From positions 1 to 6,925 of the forward strand of contig JAFDWI010000209.1 in assembly GCA_018268545.1 (NCBI GenBank): DNA of 6,925 bases. The letters are read 5' to 3'. The stretch comes from Actinomycetota bacterium. GTDB lineage: Bacteria; Actinomycetota; Acidimicrobiia; Acidimicrobiales; Iamiaceae. This document shows positions 1 through 4,666 of the stretch, in pieces (positions within the stretch are counted from its first letter, which is position 1; every line of letters starts with the position of its first letter). The notes beneath the pieces were generated by a model. The model worked only from the letters and a program-made list of their open reading frames with translations, was not told where the DNA came from and did no database searches. Both the position numbers and the translations under genes were made by a program.

Positions 1-980
1 GCCAATGCGGCCTTCACCACTGCCGCGTCGCCGGGTACGAGTGCCCCGGCGGCTGCACGCAGGGCCTGCACGTCGCGGGCCGGAGGGTCGGAGCGCTCGG
101 AGTCGGAGACGATGACCGTGACGCCGCCCCGCTGGACAAGCCGGGTCCAGCCTCGACGCCAGGTCTCCACGGGCTTGCCGTCGGACGCCCAGAACGCCAG
201 GTGCGCGTACAGACGCGGGTCGCCGGACCAGACCTGGAACGTGGCGGGCGTCGCGCCGGAGCGCATGACGAGTTCCTGGGGCTGGACACCGACCGACACG
301 TCACCCTGCGAACCGGGTGCGCTGCCCATCGACCGCAGCCCGACGGGCAAGGCTGTGGCAGCCGCGTGCGGGGTCGGCTGCTGGCGGACCGTTCGAGCGA
401 TGGCCAGCACGCGTTCCCTGGTCAGCCCGTGCCCGATGACGAACGCCGCCTGATCGCACGCGATGCAGTAGGACGAGGGCACCTTGATCGGCCACGTCGC
501 GAACCAGAGATCGCCGTAACGTCCGACTCGTCCCTTGGCCCCCTGGATCGTCACCGCCGTCGTCCCCTTGGAGGGGCCGAAGACGCCATCGATGTCCGAG
601 GCGGCGACCCGGCCGACCATCACGGCCCGGTCGGCCCACGGCTCGGCCACGGTCGGATCGGCGTACAGGGTCTGGGCGGCGTCTTCGGCTTCGGGCACCT
701 TGCTGACCGTGGTTCCGGGCGCGGAGCTTCCACGCTGGATCAGTGCCTCGATTCGTACCGACCGGGGCGTGTCGGGACCGGGCACGTAGGTGGCCGTGGG
801 TGGCGCCACCGCGACCCACGGACCGGTTTGCGCCCACATGGCGGCGACCGTCGGCGGCAACGTGGTGGACGTGGCGCCATGCTTCGCAGCGCTGGTGCAC
901 GCGACGAGCCCGACCGTCGCGAGCACCGCGAACGCGACCACCACCGCTCGACGGGCGGACACCCGCGTGTCGGTCCCCAT
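1..980 (-). CDS. Putative lipoprotein of unknown function (partial, C-terminus beyond the left edge)
   Basis: An uninterrupted minus-strand frame starts at the ATG at 980 and runs off the window after 326 codons. A TAG lies four codons upstream in frame, so 980 is the first possible ATG. The N-terminus is a lipoprotein signal: basic residues (R6, R10, R11), a hydrophobic stretch at 12-27, and a lipobox LVAC at 25-28, so C28 should be lipidated and the protein anchored outside the membrane. Residues 29-45 are a Thr/Ser/Pro-rich linker. The mature part is soluble-looking, with a C-x-x-C pair at 172-175 (YCIAC) and several conserved-looking Trp residues. I recognise no enzyme family. There is no Shine-Dalgarno; a -10-like TAGCGT seven bases before the ATG suggests leaderless translation. 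The gene reads away from the integrated element and belongs to the host flank. The coding call is firm; the function is unknown. Confidence 0.85.
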   Translation of the reverse strand, partial: MGTDTRVSARRAVVVAFAVLATVGLVACTSAAKHGATSTTLPPTVAAMWAQTGPWVAVAPPTATYVPGPDTPRSVRIEALIQRGSSAPGTTVSKVPEAEDAAQTLYADPTVAEPWADRAVMVGRVAASDIDGVFGPSKGTTAVTIQGAKGRVGRYGDLWFATWPIKVPSSYCIACDQAAFVIGHGLTRERVLAIARTVRQQPTPHAAATALPVGLRSMGSAPGSQGDVSVGVQPQELVMRSGATPATFQVWSGDPRLYAHLAFWASDGKPVETWRRGWTRLVQRGGVTVIVSDSERSDPPARDVQALRAAAGALVPGDAAVVKAAL

Positions 981-986
981 CGGCCC

Positions 987-1015
987 ACGCTATCCCACGT
1001 GGCTCGAACCGTCAC
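987..1015 (-). promoter_or_regulatory. Candidate leaderless promoter of the lipoprotein gene
   Basis: On the minus strand TAGCGT (992-987) matches the TAnnnT form of a -10 box. Its last base is seven positions before the A of the ATG at 980, the spacing expected when transcription begins at the start codon. GTGACG (1015-1010), 17 bases further upstream, matches four of six positions of the TTGACA -35 box. No ribosome binding site is present, which is consistent. This is inferred from spacing only. Confidence 0.4.
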
Positions 1016-1019
1016 GTGG
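995..1019. promoter_or_regulatory. Paired CACGTG palindromes upstream of the lipoprotein gene
   Basis: Two copies of the six-base palindrome CACGTG lie at 996-1001 and 1013-1018; the first extends to CCACGTGG at 995-1002. They are 17 bases apart centre to centre and overlap the proposed -35 box and spacer, where a bound regulator could block or aid RNA polymerase. No specific regulator can be named. Confidence 0.3.
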
Positions 1020-1131
1020 CCACAAACGGTCGCTCCCCCGGGCGCGGTTGACCCGGTCACGCAACGGCACCCGGACACATGACCGTTCCCCACATCGGGA
1101 TCGAGACACACCGGCCACGGGCAGCCGTCGG

Positions 1132-1174
1132 GGTGGGCGCGGCAGGGCTCGAACCTGCGACTCCTGCCTTGTAA
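1132..1174 (-). repeat. Left attachment site: displaced 3' half of tRNA-Val
   Basis: Forty-three bases are identical to 2791-2833, and three of the next four also match (1176-1178), so similarity runs to about 1178. The repeat covers the tRNA from the anticodon through the variable loop, T arm and acceptor 3' strand to the discriminator base. Homology stops there, so this copy cannot fold as a tRNA. Towards the host side the minus strand reads ACCCCG after the acceptor stem, not ACCACA, so this copy has no encoded CCA. It is the end that belonged to the original host tRNA gene. Confidence 0.88.
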
Positions 1175-1233
1175 TGGCTTTCGAAGGTTGGCACGCCCAT
1201 CTGTCCTCAACGATTGTGGGGGTGTGTGTGGCC

Positions 1234-1277
1234 GTACAGTCGCCGTTAGTGGCCCGTGGTGGCATGTTCCGCGGTAC
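1234..1277 (+). promoter_or_regulatory. Candidate left arm-type integrase sites
   Basis: GTACAGTC (1234-1241) and CGCGGTAC (1270-1277) both recur near the opposite end of the element, at 2698-2705 (inverted) and around 2702-2733. They lie about 60-100 bases inside the left core repeat, the sort of distance at which arm-type sites for the integrase N-terminal domain are found. They overlap the upstream and first codons of the metallopeptidase frame, so they could also be operators. Confidence 0.4.
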
Positions 1278-1621
1278 ACGAGCCTCTGACCGCGCCCGGG
1301 TGGAGGCGGGTCGGTCGCCGGTGCGTACTCACCCACGAGCTGATCCACGTCGAGCGGGCCATCATCGTTGTACCCACCGCGATCATGGAACGCGAAAAGG
1401 CGATCGTACGCGCCGAGACTGCCCGGCGTCTCGTGCCCACCGACGAGCTCGCCCACACCGTGAGACGCCTCACGTCGGTCGGTACTGGTGTCGAGGCCCG
1501 CCATGTCGCCGAGTTCTACGACGTCACCCACAGTGTCGCTCACGCGGTGCTCCGAGGGCTACGTCACGCGACTGCCAAGACGGCTACGGATGGTGCTGCG
1601 GATGTTGGGTACGCAGGGTAG
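1256..1621 (+). CDS. ImmA/IrrE-like HELIH metallopeptidase, probably 5'-truncated
   Basis: The frame encodes 121 residues from a GTG at 1256; a TAG at 1247-1249 closes it upstream. Residues 27-31 are HELIH, the HExxH zinc-binding motif, preceded by RRCVLT (21-26) and followed by VERA. This matches my recollection of small actinobacterial and mycobacteriophage metalloproteases of the ImmA/IrrE type, with E47 in EREKAI as candidate third zinc ligand and the typical ARRLVP at 56-61. Family members usually have a longer N-terminal strand-rich part before the zinc motif; here only about 26 poorly matching residues precede it, so the front is probably lost or frameshifted. Such proteases commonly sit beside integrases and cleave repressors to derepress mobile elements, but no repressor gene is present here. 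The C-terminal 20 residues are low in complexity. It converges on the integrase. Family is moderately supported; activity is doubtful. Confidence 0.55.
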   Translation: MVACSAVHEPLTAPGWRRVGRRCVLTHELIHVERAIIVVPTAIMEREKAIVRAETARRLVPTDELAHTVRRLTSVGTGVEARHVAEFYDVTHSVAHAVLRGLRHATAKTATDGAADVGYAG

Positions 1622-1638
1622 ACGGTGATCGGCCCTGC
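1613..1638. terminator. Weak inverted repeat between the convergent element genes
   Basis: GCAGGG (1613-1618) and CCCTGC (1633-1638) could pair around a 14-base loop, spanning the stop of the metallopeptidase frame and the gap before the integrase stop. No T-run follows on either strand. It might end transcription from both sides, but the stem is short. Confidence 0.2.
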
Positions 1639-1640
1639 CG

Positions 1641-2690
1641 TTATACGTCAAGCCGAAAAAGCATCGCCGGGTCGTGACCGAGACGTTCCGCGGCGGTCCT
1701 CGGGTCGATCTCAGCAGCGATCAGCTCACTGGCGTTGATGTGGCGCAGGTCATGCCAACGGACCCCGGCGAGCCCGATGCCGTCGCGGAAGCGGAGCCAT
1801 TGCTTGGTGACCCGGGCCGGATCCATCCACTTCGACGGGTCGGTGTGCGCGCCGAATACCGGCCAGGTATTCGATCAGGTGACACCAAGCAAGGTCGCGT
1901 GCTTTTGCGATTCGGTGCGCCAGTTCTCGAGCACCGCGACCGTCCCCGGGTCGAGTACTTCGAGAGCGGAGACCCGCTTCGACTTGGTGCCCTTGCGGTG
2001 GATCATGTTCGCTTCGTCGACGGCGAGCGCGCCACGGACGGCCACGGTCCCGGCGTCAAGGTCAAGGTCGGTCCAGCGGAGCGCACAGAGCTCACCGCGG
2101 CGCATGCCGGTCGCGATCGTCAACCGGGTGGCAGCAGTGAGCCACGACATGGCCGGGAGCTTGTCGACGGCGACGAGGACCGAAGCGACGTCGGGCAGGT
2201 CTGTTGCTGGTGGTGTTTCGGCGCGGGACATCTGGACGCGGCGGGTTGGTGCGATTCCGATGATGCCGAGCCGTTCGGCGCGGATCAACGCAGCCGATAG
2301 GGCGACGTTGCGGCGACGGACGGTCGCGGGGGTGACCGGGTCGTCGCCGGTCATCCATTCCGCATAGGTCGCCTCGATTCTGGCTGGGGTGAGGTCACAC
2401 GCCAGAATGTGCCCGAACGCTTCGAGGAGGCGGCGGGTGTTGTGTCCCCACGTCGACCGGGTCGACGGTGACCAGGACGACCACTTGGTCTTCCGGTACT
2501 CCTCGACGATTTCGGCCACGGTCGGCTCCCCCGTAGTGGCCTGGATCCGTTCGAGTTCGGCTTCGGCTTGGCGGCGCCCGGAACGGCTGTTCGGTGCCTT
2601 GAATCGTCGGAAGCGCCGGCGGATGCCTTCGTGCCAGGACAGTTCCCAGCCGCCACGGTGCCAACGGACCGATCCTGTTTCGCGTGCTAT
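1641..2690 (-). pseudogene. Tyrosine recombinase (phage-type integrase), inactivated
   Basis: One minus-strand frame holds a recognisable integrase. Its natural start appears to be codon 2690-2688, now ATA, where the reading ARETGSVRWHRGGWE resembles the beginning of actinobacterial integrases; the first normal start in frame is the GTG at 2519, which would drop 57 residues. Numbered from 2690: an Arg/Lys-rich N-terminal arm-binding part (1-45), SAM-like core-binding domain (about 58-150), and catalytic domain with R197 in TGMRRGEL, K236 in GTKSKR, H313 and R316 in HDLRH, and LGH at 337-339. A TGA at 1877-1875 interrupts codon 272 between the Lys and His-x-x-Arg boxes; the frame continues without shift. 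The protein then ends at TAA (1643-1641), where the catalytic Tyr is expected, after RLDV. No Tyr is present in that segment. With two stops and no nucleophile it should not catalyse recombination. Confidence 0.85.
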
Positions 2691-2697
2691 GTGTGGG

Positions 2698-2733
2698 GAC
2701 TGTACCGCGCAATCGCGGTACTCTCCGCGGTAC
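2698..2733. promoter_or_regulatory. Clustered CGCGGTAC motifs before the integrase: arm-type sites or operator
   Basis: GTACCGCG (2702-2709), CGCGGTAC (2714-2721) and CGCGGTAC (2726-2733) form an 8-bp inverted repeat with a four-base CAAT loop plus a direct copy 12 bases on. GACTGTAC at 2698-2705 is the inverse of the left-end GTACAGTC. The cluster lies between the tRNA attachment site and the integrase start, where arm-type integrase sites and autoregulatory operators both occur. Confidence 0.45.
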
Positions 2734-2789
2734 CCGTCAGTGTCGGTCGGTCCGCCGCCGGTTTATGCTGTTTGACCTGGGATTTTATG

Positions 2790-2866
2790 TGGTGGGCGCG
2801 GCAGGGCTCGAACCTGCGACTCCTGCCTTGTAAGGGCAGTGCTCTGACCAACTGAGCTACGCGCCC
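2790..2866 (-). tRNA. tRNA-Val, anticodon UAC
   Basis: The minus strand folds as a complete cloverleaf of 74 nt plus an encoded CCA. Acceptor GGGCGCG (2866-2860) pairs with CGCGCCC (2800-2794); the D stem is GCTC/GAGC; the anticodon stem CTGCC/GGCAG encloses the loop CTTACAA; the T stem GCAGG/CCTGC encloses TTCGAGC. The discriminator is A at 2793 and CCA occupies 2792-2790. The anticodon UAC (genomic 2832-2830) reads GUA and other valine codons. The gene is the integration target: its 3' half is duplicated at the far end of the element, and its present 3' end, including the CCA, was supplied by the element. The gene appears intact and functional. Confidence 0.96.
2791..2833 (-). repeat. Right attachment site inside intact tRNA-Val
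   Basis: This 43-bp segment, from the base after the anticodon's 5' side through the 3' acceptor strand to two bases past the discriminator, is identical to 1132-1174. Strand exchange must have occurred within it; many tyrosine integrases cut in or next to the anticodon stem-loop, which lies at its right end. Confidence 0.88.
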
Positions 2867-2877
2867 GCGGGCGCGTC

Positions 2878-2883
2878 AATGTA
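2878..2883 (-). promoter_or_regulatory. Candidate -10 box of the tRNA-Val gene
   Basis: TACATT on the minus strand (2883-2878) matches four of six positions of TATAAT, including TA and the final T, and ends 11 bases before the mature tRNA 5' end. I see no good -35 box 16-18 bases upstream. Read-through from the upstream fucosidase gene, which ends 73 bases before the tRNA, is an alternative source of transcript. Confidence 0.3.
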
Positions 2884-2917
2884 GCCGTTCGGGCGTCGGA
2901 TCACGTCCCCGATCCCT

Positions 2918-2932
2918 GCACCCACAAGGTGC
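2918..2932 (-). terminator. Small hairpin after the fucosidase gene
   Basis: GCACC (2918-2922) and GGTGC (2928-2932) pair around a five-base loop, beginning eight bases after the fucosidase stop. The stem is only five pairs and no T-run follows on the minus strand, so termination would be weak and transcripts could continue into the tRNA. Confidence 0.2.
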
Positions 2933-2939
2933 GCATCCC

Positions 2940-4226
2940 TCAGGCGAGGAACAGCTCGACCACCGGGCTGAGCACGTCGGGGCGTTCGGCCGGCAGGGTG
3001 AGGTGCAACTCACCGGGCGCGGGACCGTCGACGAGGTTGTGAACGTTGATCAGCAGTTCCGAGGCGTCGTTCAGCAGCTGCGCGTAGGCGACCTTGCCCT
3101 CCCAGCCCGGGATCCGCAGCGCGTGGGCGGGCCACTGTGGCAGGTGCAGGTAGACCCGTCGGGTCTCGGGGTTCCAGGTCGCACGCACAGCGTCGGGTGG
3201 GGTGAGTTCCAGCTCGTCGGGCACCTGGGTACAGCCGTAGATGCTGCGGCCGTGCACCCGCATCCACTCCCCCACCGCGGCCAGACGATCCGACGAACCG
3301 GGATCGATCTCGCCGCGGGCGTTCGGCCCGACGTTCAACAGCATGTTGCCGCCCTTGGAGACGACCTCGACGAGCTGCGCAACGAGCTGCTCGGCGCTCT
3401 TGAACCCCGGGTCGTCACGGCGATACCCCCAACCCCGACCGACCGTGTCGCAGATCTCCCAACGAACCCTCTCACCGTTGCGCTCGGGCCAGGCAGGCGG
3501 CACGCTCTGCTCGGGGGTGGTGATGTCGAAGCCGTCGGGCAGCCCCATCCGGTCGTTGACCAGGATGTCCGGCTGGAGTTCACGGACCATCGCGATCAAC
3601 TTCTCGGACTGCCAGTCGAACCGGTTCTTGCCTCGGATCCGGTCGAAGGAGTCCGGTCCGTGGTCGGTGTCGAGGTCGTAGCTGAAGTCGGCGAAGAGCA
3701 GGTCGATGCGCCCAAAGTCGGTCAACAGTTCCCGCACCTGACCGTGGAGGTAGTCGACGTAGCGCTGCCAGTCACGCTCGGCGTTGCGGGCCAGCGCGTC
3801 CGGGTCGTCACGGAGCGGGTGGAACAGGTCGACCATGAAGTCGGGGTGGTGCCAGTCGATCAACGAGTAGTACAGCCCGGTGCGCAGGCCCGCGGCACGG
3901 AACGCGTCGAGGACGGGTCGGATCAGGTCGCGACCTGCGGGGGTGTTCGTCGCCTTGAAGTCGGTGAGCGCGGAGTCCCACAGACAGAAGCCCTCGTGGT
4001 GTTTCGTGGTGATAACCACATAGCGCATGCCGGCCGCGGCCGCCTGGGCGGCCCAACGCTCCGGGTCGAACAGGTCCGGGTCCCAGCGGTCGAAGTAGCG
4101 CGCCGCGTAGGTGTCGGCGTCGAGGCGTTCGAAATGCTGCCGCCACTCCTCACCGGCACCGAGCGAGTACAGCCCCCAGTGGATGAACATGCCGAACCGG
4201 TCGTTGGTGTACCACTCGTGTGCCAT
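2940..4226 (-). CDS. Alpha-L-fucosidase, glycoside hydrolase family 29
   Basis: This encodes 428 residues from ATG 4226. It hydrolyses terminal alpha-L-fucose by a retaining double-displacement mechanism. Family hallmarks in order: FGMFIHWGLYS at 11-21; the substrate-binding KHHEGFCLW at 75-83; a long (beta/alpha)8 barrel; RIDLLFADFSYD at 173-184, with D180 at the nucleophile position; TPEQ (237-240) and WEICDTVGRGWGY (256-268), whose glutamates E239 and E257 are acid/base candidates; and KGGNMLLNVGPNARGEI at 291-307. A C-terminal beta-sandwich follows (about 331-428). No signal peptide is present, so it is probably cytoplasmic and acts on imported fucosyl oligosaccharides. Length is normal for a compact bacterial GH29. 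The frame stays open upstream to 4451, but that part is not family-like and covers the divergent promoter region, so I chose 4226. No Shine-Dalgarno is seen. No fucose transporter or catabolic gene is adjacent. Confidence 0.93.
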   Translation of the reverse strand: MAHEWYTNDRFGMFIHWGLYSLGAGEEWRQHFERLDADTYAARYFDRWDPDLFDPERWAAQAAAAGMRYVVITTKHHEGFCLWDSALTDFKATNTPAGRDLIRPVLDAFRAAGLRTGLYYSLIDWHHPDFMVDLFHPLRDDPDALARNAERDWQRYVDYLHGQVRELLTDFGRIDLLFADFSYDLDTDHGPDSFDRIRGKNRFDWQSEKLIAMVRELQPDILVNDRMGLPDGFDITTPEQSVPPAWPERNGERVRWEICDTVGRGWGYRRDDPGFKSAEQLVAQLVEVVSKGGNMLLNVGPNARGEIDPGSSDRLAAVGEWMRVHGRSIYGCTQVPDELELTPPDAVRATWNPETRRVYLHLPQWPAHALRIPGWEGKVAYAQLLNDASELLINVHNLVDGPAPGELHLTLPAERPDVLSPVVELFLA

Positions 4227-4234
4227 GGCCCGGG

Positions 4235-4240
4235 ACCGTA
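4235..4240 (-). promoter_or_regulatory. Candidate -10 box of the fucosidase gene
   Basis: TACGGT on the minus strand (4240-4235) fits TAnnnT and ends eight bases before the ATG at 4226, leaving almost no leader. With no ribosome binding site this suggests near-leaderless expression. The -35 region is poor. Confidence 0.3.
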
Positions 4241-4311
4241 GCGAAGAACGCTCCGACCGTGACGCGACCCGACGTGCCGCTGGTGTGACTTCGGTCCCAA
4301 AGGGTGGAAAC

Positions 4312-4331
4312 TTTTGCAAGCACATGCAAAA
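4312..4331. promoter_or_regulatory. 20-bp palindrome between divergent genes, candidate operator
   Basis: TTTTGCA (4312-4318) and TGCAAAA (4325-4331) form a perfect 7-bp inverted repeat around AGCACA. It is AT-rich in very GC-rich DNA and sits in the 160-bp region between the fucosidase and phasin-like starts, 56 bases before the latter and 86 before the former. The form suits a dimeric regulator such as a LacI- or GntR-type repressor, but no regulator gene is nearby to name. Confidence 0.45.
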
Positions 4332-4386
4332 CTCTCGCGAACACCGGCGCTCCCCCGGCGTCCGGTCCGAACCAGGAGAACCCACC

Positions 4387-4647
4387 ATGGCCACCACCAC
4401 CAAGGCAGCAACCGAAGCGGCTTCCAACGGGATCAGCGGCATCGTCGACACCGTCGAACGCAGTCAGAAGGCGGCGCTCGGTTCCGCTCGCAAGATCGTC
4501 GACTCGATCAACGGGGTGATCCCCGAGCTCATCGACGACGGCCCGCGCACGAAGGTCATCGACGCCGCGTTCAGCCTCACCGGGCAGATCCTCGACGCGT
4601 CGAACGACCTCACCCGCAAGCTCGTCGGCGCCGGCACGGCCGCCTGA
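4387..4647 (+). CDS. Small alpha-helical, phasin-like protein of unknown function
   Basis: This encodes 86 residues. The ATG at 4387 follows a good ribosome binding site AGGAGA (4374-4379) at seven bases, the clearest in the window; the open frame further upstream lacks such support. The sequence has no Cys, Trp or Tyr and no membrane segment or signal peptide. An Ala/Thr-rich start is followed by amphipathic helices (about 15-47 and 55-83) with regularly spaced I, V and L and many charged or polar residues. Size and composition recall small phasin-type proteins that coat polyhydroxyalkanoate granules, but no signature motif or polyester-synthesis gene confirms that. A generic helical surface or stress protein is equally possible. 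It is transcribed away from the fucosidase across a shared palindrome, and its stop is 19 bases from the stop of the convergent phosphatase. The strong ribosome binding site suggests high expression. Confidence 0.8.
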   Translation: MATTTKAATEAASNGISGIVDTVERSQKAALGSARKIVDSINGVIPELIDDGPRTKVIDAAFSLTGQILDASNDLTRKLVGAGTAA

Positions 4648-4666
4648 TCAGCCGAGCGCTGCTCCC

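Larger units (their letters stand above)
1132..2833. mobile_element. Minimal tRNA-Val-integrated element carrying a decayed integrase
   Basis: The outer limits are two perfect 43-bp direct repeats, 1132-1174 and 2791-2833, which are the 3' half of a tRNA-Val gene. Only the right copy is part of a whole tRNA. This is the standard signature of tyrosine-integrase insertion into a tRNA 3' end. The repeats are 1659 bp apart, far smaller than usual integrative elements or prophages. The content is two convergent reading frames: a HELIH-type metallopeptidase fragment (plus) and a tyrosine recombinase (minus), whose stops are 19 bases apart. No excisionase, replication, transfer or structural gene is visible. 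The integrase has an internal stop and no identifiable catalytic tyrosine, so the element is probably stranded. It is most likely the deleted remnant of a larger element; a naturally tiny element mobilised in trans is the alternative. Confidence 0.85.

Noticed and set aside
201..1082. Long plus-strand open frame (293 codons) opposite the lipoprotein gene
   Set aside because: Composition is dominated by Arg, Gly and His as in antisense shadows of GC-rich genes, while the opposite strand encodes a signal peptide, lipobox and balanced protein.
1132..1174. A second tRNA-Val gene
   Set aside because: Only the anticodon-to-3' half matches; no D arm or 5' acceptor strand follows at 1175-1210, so it cannot fold.
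1212..1231. GT-rich run as a simple-sequence repeat
   Set aside because: It is short and irregular, with no array structure; nothing supports slippage or regulation beyond chance.
1132..2833. CRISPR array, toxin-antitoxin pair or defence system inside the element
   Set aside because: There is no repeat-spacer pattern, and the only two frames are a metallopeptidase fragment and an integrase; no partner gene or defence motif is visible.
3003..4241. Plus-strand open frame of 412 codons opposite the fucosidase
   Set aside because: It is Val/Arg/Gly/Glu-rich, without family motifs; the minus strand holds the full GH29 signature.
4227..4451. N-terminal extension of the fucosidase by 75 residues
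   Set aside because: The extension is not GH29-like, contains the AT-rich palindrome and overlaps the ribosome binding site and start of the divergent gene; homologues begin near the FGMFIHWG segment.
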